A stretch of 6,859 bases of DNA from Verrucomicrobiales bacterium (lineage in GTDB: Bacteria; Verrucomicrobiota; Verrucomicrobiia; Verrucomicrobiales; Verrucomicrobiaceae): assembly GCA_003453085.1 (NCBI GenBank), contig DMMK01000454.1:1-6859 (forward strand), read 5' to 3'. Positions 1-6,558 of this stretch are shown here, piece by piece (within the stretch, counting starts at the first letter, position 1; each line of letters begins with the position of its first letter). Made by a program: the position numbers and the translations under genes. The notes beneath the pieces are model-generated. The model saw only the letters and a list, made by a program, of their open reading frames with translations, ran no database searches and was not told the origin of the DNA.

Positions 1-864
1 GAACGTTATGGGGTGACGGTTCATGATTCTCTGGATGCGGCCCTGGCCGCTTCATCGTTCGATGCCGCCGTCATCTGCACCCCGGCCCACCTTCATCTGC
101 CACTGGCGAACCGGCTGATGCTCGAAGGACTGGACATCTTCATCGAAAAACCGCTCGCGATTGATCAGACGCTGGTCGCGGAGACCCGGCGGAAGATTGC
201 CCAGACCCAGCGAAAGGTTGCGGTGGCCTATGTTTATCATCTCATGCCCTGGCTCAAGGCTGCGCATGAATTTCTGACGCAAAAGGAACTGGGCAAAATC
301 CTTCATGTCAGCAGCACCTCAGGGCAGCATTTCCCGACCTTCCGCCCGGCCTACCGGGACATCTACTATGCGAGGCACGATCTGGGAGGAGGAGCCATCC
401 AGGATGCTCTGACGCATGTGATGAATGCGGTGGAGTGGCTCATCGGCCCCTGCACACGCGTTTTTTGTGATGCCTCGCATCAGGCCTTGGAAGGCGTGAC
501 TGTGGAAGACACGGTGAACATCCTCGCACGCCACGGCGAGGTACTGGCCAGCTATGCGCTGACGCAATTTCAGGCCCCCAACGAAAACACCCTGCTTCTC
601 AACGGTGAGCGCGGCAGCCTGAAGATCGAGATCCATCACCGGCGCTGGGGGGTGATGAAACATGGCGACACCGACTGGACCTGGCATGTGACTCCGCCGA
701 TGGAAAGGGACGAGCTTTTCACGGCCCAGGCCCATGCTTTCCTGGACGTCATGGAAGGGAAGAAGACCCCGCTCTGTACTTTTGAAGAGGCGGTGCAAAC
801 GCTACGGTTCAATGAAGCCGCTCTGCGTTCCTCCTCAACCCAACTCCCCATCACCCTCGAATGA
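1..864 (+). CDS. Gfo/Idh/MocA family oxidoreductase, 5'-truncated by the window edge
   Basis: Predicted cytoplasmic NAD(P)-dependent sugar or sugar-acid oxidoreductase; substrate unknown. The frame is open from base 1 (E-R-Y-G-V-T-V...), so the true start and the N-terminal Rossmann glycine motif lie outside the window. The GTG at 13 is an internal Val codon, not a convincing start. Visible family features are the end of the nucleotide domain (AAVICTPAHLHLP), the signature EKP at 145-153 whose Lys is the usual catalytic or cofactor-contacting residue, and a GGGAIQDALTH stretch at about 385-417 that supplies the conserved Asp (403-405) and His (415-417) of the active site. A typical C-terminal beta-sheet domain follows and the protein ends at TGA 862-864. 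The RPAYRDIYYARHDLGGG stretch resembles, from memory, Gfo proteins found in sialic-acid-like sugar clusters; that resemblance is weak evidence. Its stop overlaps the next start by four bases (ATGA), implying one operon and coupled translation. Confidence 0.9.
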   Translation, partial: ERYGVTVHDSLDAALAASSFDAAVICTPAHLHLPLANRLMLEGLDIFIEKPLAIDQTLVAETRRKIAQTQRKVAVAYVYHLMPWLKAAHEFLTQKELGKILHVSSTSGQHFPTFRPAYRDIYYARHDLGGGAIQDALTHVMNAVEWLIGPCTRVFCDASHQALEGVTVEDTVNILARHGEVLASYALTQFQAPNENTLLLNGERGSLKIEIHHRRWGVMKHGDTDWTWHVTPPMERDELFTAQAHAFLDVMEGKKTPLCTFEEAVQTLRFNEAALRSSSTQLPITLE

Positions 865-1817
865 GCATCCCTGCAAAAGAACTGCGCTTGGCCATGCTGG
901 GCATGATCGAAGGCAACGGCCACCCTTACTCCTGGAGCGGCATCATCAACGGTTACAATCCGGCCGAGATGGCCAAGTGCCCCTACCCCGGCATCACGGC
1001 CTACATGGGACGACAGCCGCTGGAGGCCATCCGCATCCCCGGGGCCAGGGTGACGCACATCTGGACGGACGATCCCGCCGATGCCCCCAAGGTTGCCGCA
1101 GCCAGCCTGATCGAACATGTCGTGGGTCGGCCTGAGGATGTGATTGGCCAAGTGGATGCCGTCATCATTGCCACCGACGATGGCGATGATCATGTGCGCC
1201 GGGCGCGGCCCTTCATTGAAGCCGGACTGCCTGTCTTCATCGACAAACCGATGGCCACCAACATGGCCGATCTACGCCAGTTCGCCCAATGGCATCAAGA
1301 GGGCAAAACCCTGCTGTCCACCAGCGGCATGCGCTATGCACCGGAGATGCGGCTGAGTGAATCTCAGCGCGCCCACCTCGGCGATCTGCGCTGGATCACC
1401 AGCTTCACCTGCAAGACCTGGGAGCGTTACGGCATCCACGCACTGGAGGCGGTGGAGCCGCTCCTGGGCACCGGATTCGTCAGCGTTCAGGCCCACAGCG
1501 ATGGGGGCGGGGATGTGATGCACGTCACCCACCGCAACGGAGTGCGGCTGACCCTGGGAGCCCTGCATGATGCGTATGGCAGCTTTGGCGCGGTGCACCT
1601 TTATGGGACAAAGGGCGATCTGGCGCTGAAGCATAGCGACACTTATCACGCCTTCCGGGCACAGCTAGTGGCGTTCATCCACATGCTGCAGACGGGGGTG
1701 AGGCCGCTGCCATTTGATGAAACCGTGGAACTGATGGCCGTGATCATCGCCGGAATCCGTAGTCGTGAGCAAGGCGGGTCCATGATCCGCATTGAGGACG
1801 TGCTGCATGAACTTTAA
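861..1817 (+). CDS. Divergent Gfo/Idh/MocA-like oxidoreductase
   Basis: A 318-residue predicted cytoplasmic oxidoreductase of the Gfo/Idh/MocA fold; reaction and substrate unknown. The first strand (RLAMLGMIEGNG, residues 9-20) ends in a G-x-x-x-G-x-G pattern rather than the usual GxGxxG, followed by HPYSW and an extra segment (about 27-62) before the second strand (VTHIWTDD). The VIIATDD strand and IDKP (127-130, Lys129) match the family's EKP region. The His of the active-site motif is probably H193 (GIHALEAVEPLLG), but the Asp expected four residues earlier is Arg189. The product is shorter than many family members (often 330-400 residues). The ATG at 861 overlaps the preceding TGA and has no clear Shine-Dalgarno sequence, so translational coupling is likely. 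The fold call is firm. It may be a true enzyme with altered chemistry, or a partner subunit of the upstream oxidoreductase. Confidence 0.88.
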   Translation: MSIPAKELRLAMLGMIEGNGHPYSWSGIINGYNPAEMAKCPYPGITAYMGRQPLEAIRIPGARVTHIWTDDPADAPKVAAASLIEHVVGRPEDVIGQVDAVIIATDDGDDHVRRARPFIEAGLPVFIDKPMATNMADLRQFAQWHQEGKTLLSTSGMRYAPEMRLSESQRAHLGDLRWITSFTCKTWERYGIHALEAVEPLLGTGFVSVQAHSDGGGDVMHVTHRNGVRLTLGALHDAYGSFGAVHLYGTKGDLALKHSDTYHAFRAQLVAFIHMLQTGVRPLPFDETVELMAVIIAGIRSREQGGSMIRIEDVLHEL

Positions 1818-1828
1818 ACTCCCCGGGC

Positions 1829-2956
1829 ATGAAAGCACGCCACTTTTTTCTCAGCCTGCTGCTGGCTGCATCCCTGGCAAAAGCAGAGGAAAAACCGAGG
1901 CAGCGAGCACGGGTGACAGAGACCAAGATCATCTCGCAACTGCCTCAGTTTTATCACGGCTGGCCTACCCTGGCCCGACGCACCACAGGAGAACTGATGG
2001 TGGTTTACTCCGGCGGGCGGGAGTATCATATCTGCCCCTATGGCAGGCAGGAAATGATCCTTTCCAAGGATGATGGAGAGCACTGGACAAGGCCACGGGT
2101 GCTAGCAGACAGCGCCCTGGATGACCGGGACTCCGGCATTGTGGAAACGGCCAAGGGGACGCTTCTGGTGACCCTGTTCAATTCCTTTGCCTACCAGCAG
2201 CACATGAACCAGCCGGAGAGGCTGCTGAATGCGACCTTTGGCCAAGAAACGCCTGAGATGCTGAAGCGGTGGAGACTCACCGATGCGGCGACCACCCAGC
2301 AACAGAAAGAAGCGGAGGCAGGCTACTGGATGCTGCGCTCCACCGATGGTGGGGTGTCCTGGTCTCCACGCTACCGCGTGCCTGGATTCAGCCCGCATGG
2401 GCCGGTGAGCCTGCTGGACGGGCGGGTCTTTTACGCAACGTCCAATGGCAAGACGGCCATCGCCCACCTCTCGGAAGATGACGGCCTCACCTGGACGCCC
2501 ATGTCCGAGATGCCAGTGCGGGCGGGAGAACTCCATGCGGTGCAGGCGGCAGACGGCACGATCATCGTGCAAGTGCGGGACAAGATCACCACGCCCAAAG
2601 GCACGGTGCAAAACACAGCGCAGATCCTTTCCACCGACGGTGGCAAATCCTGGACGGAAAAGTTGAAAGTGGCCGATGGCTACCCCTCGCACCTGCTACG
2701 GCTGAAGAACGACACCCTGGTCATGGTCTATGGCTGGCGCAAGGCCCCCTATGGCATACGCGGCAAGCACAGCCGCGACCATGGCAGGACGTGGTCGGAC
2801 GAATTCATCCTCACTGACGACGCCGCCAACTGGGATCTCGGCTATCCCAGCAGCGTCGAACTGGCCGATGGCAGCCTCCTTTCCGTCTGGTATGAGACGC
2901 CCAAGGGCACTCACACAGGCGCACTGAGGCAGGCACGGTGGCAGCTCCCCGAATGA
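1829..2956 (+). CDS. Secreted sialidase-like (BNR/Asp-box) beta-propeller protein
   Basis: A 375-residue predicted exported glycosidase of the sialidase superfamily. Residues 1-19 form a signal peptide: a Lys/Arg start, a FFLSLLLAASL core, and an A-K-A site with cleavage predicted after Ala19. Five S-x-D-x-G-x-x-W Asp boxes lie at residues 79-86, 171-178, 215-222, 268-275 and 315-322, as in a six-bladed propeller. By pattern, E234 and R250 (GELHAVQAADGTIIVQVR) match the sialidase Glu and second Arg, R311 or R304 may be the third Arg, and Y339 (GYPSSVELADGSLLSVWYE) matches the nucleophilic Tyr. DDRDSG (98-103) may hold the acid/base Asp. The usual N-terminal F/Y-R-I-P motif is replaced by HGWPTLAR (43-50), so the first triad Arg seems absent and sialic acid specificity is uncertain. 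The gene starts 11 bases after the upstream oxidoreductase with no Shine-Dalgarno sequence, and a hairpin follows its stop. It is probably the last gene of this operon. Confidence 0.87.
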   Translation: MKARHFFLSLLLAASLAKAEEKPRQRARVTETKIISQLPQFYHGWPTLARRTTGELMVVYSGGREYHICPYGRQEMILSKDDGEHWTRPRVLADSALDDRDSGIVETAKGTLLVTLFNSFAYQQHMNQPERLLNATFGQETPEMLKRWRLTDAATTQQQKEAEAGYWMLRSTDGGVSWSPRYRVPGFSPHGPVSLLDGRVFYATSNGKTAIAHLSEDDGLTWTPMSEMPVRAGELHAVQAADGTIIVQVRDKITTPKGTVQNTAQILSTDGGKSWTEKLKVADGYPSHLLRLKNDTLVMVYGWRKAPYGIRGKHSRDHGRTWSDEFILTDDAANWDLGYPSSVELADGSLLSVWYETPKGTHTGALRQARWQLPE

Positions 2957-2970
2957 GATAGCGTGCAAAA

Positions 2971-2994
2971 GGGGAGCTTCTCCAGGAAGTCCCC
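2971..2994 (+). terminator. Probable intrinsic terminator after the sialidase-like gene
   Basis: GGGGA at 2971-2975 pairs with TCCCC at 2990-2994, and CTTC at 2977-2980 pairs with GAAG at 2986-2989. This gives a nine-pair stem with one bulged G (2976) and a five-base loop (TCCAG). It is preceded by AAAA and followed by CACTTTGATCTT, a modest rather than pure T tract. It sits 15 bases after the sialidase stop and before the SDR gene, where an operon boundary is expected. The weak T run limits confidence. Confidence 0.6.
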
Positions 2995-3004
2995 CACTTT
3001 GATC

Positions 3005-3033
3005 TTCCTGCGGCCTCACGATTCTTGTTAAAT
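3005..3033 (+). promoter_or_regulatory. Possible weak promoter upstream of the SDR-CoA-transferase-thiolase set
   Basis: The gap after the hairpin is the only non-coding space from which block B could be transcribed. TTAAAT at 3028-3033 matches four of six positions of a sigma70 -10 box. A poor -35 candidate (TTCCTG, 3005-3010) lies 17 bases upstream. The match is weak and could be chance; no operator palindrome was recognised in 2995-3092. Confidence 0.2.
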
Positions 3034-3092
3034 CAACTGCCTGACGGCGCGTACTGACCGCATCCCAGGCACTTCCAGCCCTACCTTTTTCC

Positions 3093-3854
3093 ATGAGCCA
3101 TTGCATTGACCTCCAAGGCAAAGTCGTCCTTATCACCGGAGCCTCCCAGGGTATCGGAGCCCAGATGGCCCGCACCTTTCATCAGGCCGACGCCACGGTG
3201 GTGCTGAATCATCCGGGGCTGGGCAGCACCGGTGAAGATGCCCAAAAGATCGCCGACGAACTGAATGCTCAGCGAGCTGCAAGCGCGGCTGTAGTGATGG
3301 CAGACGTGGCAGATGCCGAAGCCGTGCAGGCCATGATGTCGGAGGTGCAGCGGACCTTTGGCGGTCTGGACTACCTGATTAACAACGCCGCCATCCTGCG
3401 CGACCGCACCATCGCCAAGATGAGCCATGAAGAATGGGAATCGGTGATGGATGTAAATCTGACGGGGGTATTTCACTGCTGCAAATACGCGCTGGAAATC
3501 ATGCGTGAAAACGGGGCCATCGTCAGCATGGGCAGCATCGCGGCGATTCAGGGTTTCTACGGCCAGGCGAACTACGCGGCGGCCAAGGCGGGCGTACAGG
3601 CGATGATGCGGGTGCTCAGCCGTGAAGCGGCACGAAGGAACATCCGCGCCAATGCGATTGCCCCTGGAGTGGTGGATACGGCGATGGCCGCGACCATCCC
3701 GGAAAGCGTGCGTGCCGAGATGATCAAAAACGTCCCGTTGGGCCGCTTCGGCAGCACGGCAGAGATCGCCAATGTGGCGCTGTTCCTATGCTCGCCGCTG
3801 GCCTCCTACGTGACAGGGCAAACTCTGGAAGTGAACGGAGGCTGGCGCGGATGA
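3093..3854 (+). CDS. Short-chain dehydrogenase/reductase (FabG-like; possible 3-hydroxybutyrate dehydrogenase)
   Basis: A 253-residue classical SDR, the usual length for this class, predicted cytoplasmic and NAD(P)-dependent. The cofactor motif TGASQGIG is at residues 15-22, NNAA at 97-100, and the catalytic set is Asn122, Ser148, Tyr161 and Lys165 (S-x12-Y-x3-K). NAIAPGVVDTAM and the C-terminal YVTGQTLEVNGGW are typical of the FabG group. The second strand ends VVLNHPG without a clear acidic residue, so NADH versus NADPH preference cannot be read safely. FabG-like SDRs act on many 3-oxoacyl or 3-hydroxyacyl substrates and other alcohols. The downstream CoA-transferase and thiolase make oxidation of 3-hydroxybutyrate to acetoacetate a reasonable inference; acetoacetyl-CoA reductase (PhaB-type) is the main alternative. 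The ATG at 3093 gives a standard N-terminus but has no Shine-Dalgarno sequence. It is the first gene of block B, and its stop overlaps the next start (ATGA). Confidence 0.9.
   Translation: MSHCIDLQGKVVLITGASQGIGAQMARTFHQADATVVLNHPGLGSTGEDAQKIADELNAQRAASAAVVMADVADAEAVQAMMSEVQRTFGGLDYLINNAAILRDRTIAKMSHEEWESVMDVNLTGVFHCCKYALEIMRENGAIVSMGSIAAIQGFYGQANYAAAKAGVQAMMRVLSREAARRNIRANAIAPGVVDTAMAATIPESVRAEMIKNVPLGRFGSTAEIANVALFLCSPLASYVTGQTLEVNGGWRG
3837..3841 (+). promoter_or_regulatory. Ribosome binding site deciding the CoA-transferase start
   Basis: GGAGG lies nine bases before the ATG at 3851, inside the last codons of the SDR gene. It supports ATG 3851 over the upstream in-frame ATG at 3788, which would add 21 residues of SDR-overlapping sequence. 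It is the only strong Shine-Dalgarno sequence seen before a gene in this window. Confidence 0.65.
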
Positions 3855-5383
3855 GGGCGGCGGCTCTTTGCGTCACCGCGGATGAAGCCATCGCCGCCAT
3901 TCCCGATGGAGCCTGTGTGGCGGTCGGCGGCTTTGTGGGTGCGGGACATCCGGAGATGCTGACGGCGGCGCTGGAACGGCGCTTTCTGCAAACAGGGACG
4001 CCCAATGACCTGACGCTGTATTATTGCGCCGGCCAGGGAGACCGAGGCGAACGCGGCCTGAACCACCTCGCCCATCGGGGGCTCATCAAGCGGGTGATTG
4101 GCGGCCACTGGAACCTGGCGCCCAAGCTAGGAGCCATGGCGCTGGCCAATGAAATCGAAGCCTACAATTTCCCGCAAGGGGTGCTGAGCGTGCTCCTCCG
4201 CGAGATCGCCGCCAAGCGCCCAGGCCTGATCACCCAGGTCGGCCTGAACACCTTCATTGATGCCTCGCAGACCGGTGGCCGGATGAATGCGCGCACCACG
4301 GAACCTCTGGTGGAAAGGCTGATGCTGGACGGCCAGACGTGGCTGAGATACAAGCCCGTGCCTGTGCATGTGGGCCTCATCCGCGCCACGTATGCGGACG
4401 CACGCGGCAATTTAAGCATGGAGCGCGAAGGCTTGGTGGGGGAGGTGCTGCCCATCGCCCAGGCCGCCAAAAACCATGGGGGTATCGTCATCGCCCAGGT
4501 GGAGAAAGTCGTGGACCGCCTGCCAGATCCGAAAGCAGTACGTGTGCCGGGCATCCTGGTGGACTATGTGGTGGTCAGCGATGGGGTGCAGCATGACCAG
4601 ACATTCGGCGAGGTGTTCAATGCCGGCTACGTGAGCACCTGCAACACGGCCTTTGAACTGCCCGCGATGGCTTTTTCAGAGCGCAAAATCATCGGTCAGC
4701 GCGCCCTGCAGGAGATTCGTGCGGGGGACATTGTGAACCTGGGAATCGGCCTGCCCGAAAGTGTGGCCATGGTGGCTGCGGAGACAGGAAGGCTGCAAGA
4801 GTTTACCCTCACGGTGGAGAGCGGCCCTATCGGTGGAGTGCCTGCTTCAGGCCTCAGTTTTGGCTGCAGCCATTTCCCGGAAGCCATCATTGACCAGCCT
4901 TCGCAGTTTGACTTTTACGATGGCGGGGGCCTGGACATCGCCGTGCTAGGCGCCGTGGAGGTGGATGCGGAGGGCAGCGTGAATGTGGCCAGCTTTGCCG
5001 GGCGTTTTGCGGGTGTGGGCGGCTTTGTCAACATTGTCCAAAGCGCGCGCCGTCTGGTCTTTTGCCTCACCTTGCGTGCCGGAGATCTGGAGGTGGCGGT
5101 GGAAAATGGGAGGCTGGCGATTGTCAAAGAAGGCCGCCATGCCAAATTTGTGAAACGTTTCCAGCATGTCTGCTTTCACGGCCCCACCGCCCTCCATCGC
5201 GGTCAGCAGGTCATCTATGTCACGGAGCGGGCGGTCTTTGAACTGACAGTGCAGGGGCTGAAGCTCATCGAGCTGGCCCCGGGGGTGAATCTGCAAAAGC
5301 AGGTCCTTGACCAGATGGAGTTTGCTCCTGTTATCGAGTCTGTCTCCGCCATGCCTGGCGGCTGCTTTTCCTTTCTCTCATGA
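3851..5383 (+). CDS. Single-chain acyl-CoA:acetate/3-ketoacid CoA-transferase
   Basis: A 510-residue CoA-transferase with both halves fused in one chain, as in the YdiF/propionate CoA-transferase type (usually about 510-530 residues). It moves CoA between an acyl-CoA donor and a short carboxylic acid through a glutamyl-CoA intermediate. The N-terminal half begins with a CoA-transferase domain carrying VGGFVGAGHPEML (about 26-38). The C-terminal half begins near SERKIIGQRAL and contains VNLGIGLPESVA and TVESGPIGG, in which Glu323 is the probable catalytic Glu; the place and motif agree with this family. DFYDGGGLDIAVLGAVEVD and GGFVNIVQSAR are further family stretches. The start at 3851 is chosen for the GGAGG nine bases upstream, the ATGA overlap with the SDR stop and a normal N-terminus; an upstream ATG at 3788 is less likely. 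The neighbours suggest acetoacetate as acceptor, giving acetoacetyl-CoA. Propionate, butyrate or acetate cannot be excluded. Confidence 0.93.
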   Translation: MRAAALCVTADEAIAAIPDGACVAVGGFVGAGHPEMLTAALERRFLQTGTPNDLTLYYCAGQGDRGERGLNHLAHRGLIKRVIGGHWNLAPKLGAMALANEIEAYNFPQGVLSVLLREIAAKRPGLITQVGLNTFIDASQTGGRMNARTTEPLVERLMLDGQTWLRYKPVPVHVGLIRATYADARGNLSMEREGLVGEVLPIAQAAKNHGGIVIAQVEKVVDRLPDPKAVRVPGILVDYVVVSDGVQHDQTFGEVFNAGYVSTCNTAFELPAMAFSERKIIGQRALQEIRAGDIVNLGIGLPESVAMVAAETGRLQEFTLTVESGPIGGVPASGLSFGCSHFPEAIIDQPSQFDFYDGGGLDIAVLGAVEVDAEGSVNVASFAGRFAGVGGFVNIVQSARRLVFCLTLRAGDLEVAVENGRLAIVKEGRHAKFVKRFQHVCFHGPTALHRGQQVIYVTERAVFELTVQGLKLIELAPGVNLQKQVLDQMEFAPVIESVSAMPGGCFSFLS

Positions 5384-6546
5384 TCTACTCCACGCCTGTC
5401 TTCATCACCGATGCAAAACGCTCCCCGATTGGTCGGCTGGGCGGCGGCCTGCGCTCACTTTCTGCGGCAGATCTGGCCCTGCCAGTGGCACAGGCGATGG
5501 TTCCGGAGCCGCTGAAGCCTGCTATCCAGCAGGTGATCCTGGGCCAGGTGCTACAGGCGGGAGCAGGCATGAATGTGGCCCGGCAACTGGGACTGCGCCT
5601 GGGCCTGCCGCAGAGCACGCCCGCCTATGTGGTGAACATGGTCTGCGGCTCCGGCATGAAGGCCGTGGCCCTGGGGGCAGATGCCATCGCGGCAGGCGAG
5701 TCCGCCCTGGTGCTGGCGGGAGGGGTGGAATCCATGAGCCGCGCCCCGCACTACGCCACCGACCTGCGCAGCGGTTGCAAACTGGGCAACAGCACGCTGG
5801 TGGATGCCATCTTGGCCGATGGCCTGACGGATCCCGTACTGAACATCGGCATGGGAGAAACCGCCGAACGCATTGTGGATGCCTGTGGCATCACCCGGGC
5901 AGACCAGGATGCTTTTGCCCTGGCCAGCCAGCAAGGGGCCAGTGCCAGCCGCGAGGCCTTTCAGCGCGAGATTGTTCCACTGGAAACCCGCGAGGGGATG
6001 GTGGAGCACGATGAGCATCCACGCGCCGACACCACCCTGGAGAAGCTTTCCAAACTGAAGCCCGCCTTTCGCAAAGACGGCAGCGTCACGGCTGGCAATT
6101 CGTCAGGGGTGAACGATGGATCGGCTCTGCTGATGCTGGCCTCTGAAGCCGCCATCTCCCGGCACGGCCTGACAGCACGGGCACGTCTTGTCGGCTGTGC
6201 AGCGGTAGGCTGCGATCCAGCCACCATGGGCCTGGGGCCGGTACATGCCATTCGCCGTCTGTGCGAAGAGGCCGGGTGGGAACTCGACTCCGTGGACGCT
6301 GTGGAGATCAACGAAGCCTTTGCGGCCCAGGCACTGGCCTGCGCCCGGCAGTTGGGACTCGACCAGAGCCGATTGAACCGTCGCGGTGGAGCCATTGCGC
6401 TCGGCCATCCGGTGGGATGTAGCGGTGCGCGGGTGCTGGTGACGCTGCTGCATCTGATGGAGGACCTGGACCTGCGGCGTGGCATTGCCTCCCTCTGCAT
6501 CGGCGGAGGCATGGGCATTGCCATGGCCATTGAGCGAGAGAAATGA
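5380..6546 (+). CDS. Thiolase, probable acetyl-CoA acetyltransferase (acetoacetyl-CoA thiolase)
   Basis: A complete 388-residue type II thiolase, the usual length of PhaA/AtoB enzymes, which interconvert acetoacetyl-CoA plus CoA and two acetyl-CoA in the cytoplasm. All catalytic elements are present: the acylated Cys89 in VVNMVCGSGMKAV, Asn311 in NEAFAAQ, His343 in ALGHPVGCSGAR and the acid/base Cys373 in SLCIGGGMG. GGVESMSRAPH (114-124) and the Met158 region NIGMGETAE (156-162) resemble short-chain biosynthetic or acetoacetyl thiolases rather than long-chain FadA, so a C4 substrate is favoured. 3-Oxoadipyl-CoA thiolase is a less likely alternative, as no aromatic pathway genes are in view. 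The ATG at 5380 overlaps the CoA-transferase TGA by four bases and has no Shine-Dalgarno sequence, so coupled translation is likely. It is the last gene of block B; only 12 bases separate it from the convergent transporter gene, with no terminator hairpin in that gap. Confidence 0.95.
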   Translation: MIYSTPVFITDAKRSPIGRLGGGLRSLSAADLALPVAQAMVPEPLKPAIQQVILGQVLQAGAGMNVARQLGLRLGLPQSTPAYVVNMVCGSGMKAVALGADAIAAGESALVLAGGVESMSRAPHYATDLRSGCKLGNSTLVDAILADGLTDPVLNIGMGETAERIVDACGITRADQDAFALASQQGASASREAFQREIVPLETREGMVEHDEHPRADTTLEKLSKLKPAFRKDGSVTAGNSSGVNDGSALLMLASEAAISRHGLTARARLVGCAAVGCDPATMGLGPVHAIRRLCEEAGWELDSVDAVEINEAFAAQALACARQLGLDQSRLNRRGGAIALGHPVGCSGARVLVTLLHLMEDLDLRRGIASLCIGGGMGIAMAIEREK

Positions 6547-6558
6547 GCCAGCCTAACA

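Noticed and set aside
13..15. GTG as the start of the first oxidoreductase
   Set aside because: The frame is open to base 1, and starting here would remove the nucleotide-binding glycine motif; the gene is simply cut by the window edge.
636..1193. 185-residue minus-strand open frame across the junction of the two oxidoreductases
   Set aside because: It is antisense to two well-supported genes, and its translation shows no recognisable fold or motif.
2102..2692. 196-residue minus-strand open frame inside the sialidase-like gene
   Set aside because: It is antisense to the Asp-box region, and its His/Arg/Gly-rich product has no domain; a composition shadow.
2067..2796. Recurrent short motif suggesting a DNA repeat array
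   Set aside because: The recurrences are the protein-level Asp boxes (S-x-D-x-G-x-x-W). The DNA between and within them differs and the spacing is irregular, so this is propeller structure, not a CRISPR or tandem repeat.
5307..6014. 235-residue open frame on the plus strand over the CoA-transferase end and thiolase
   Set aside because: It is out of frame with a thiolase that has all catalytic residues. Its product is low-complexity Gly/Arg/Pro-rich, as expected of a shadow in GC-rich DNA.
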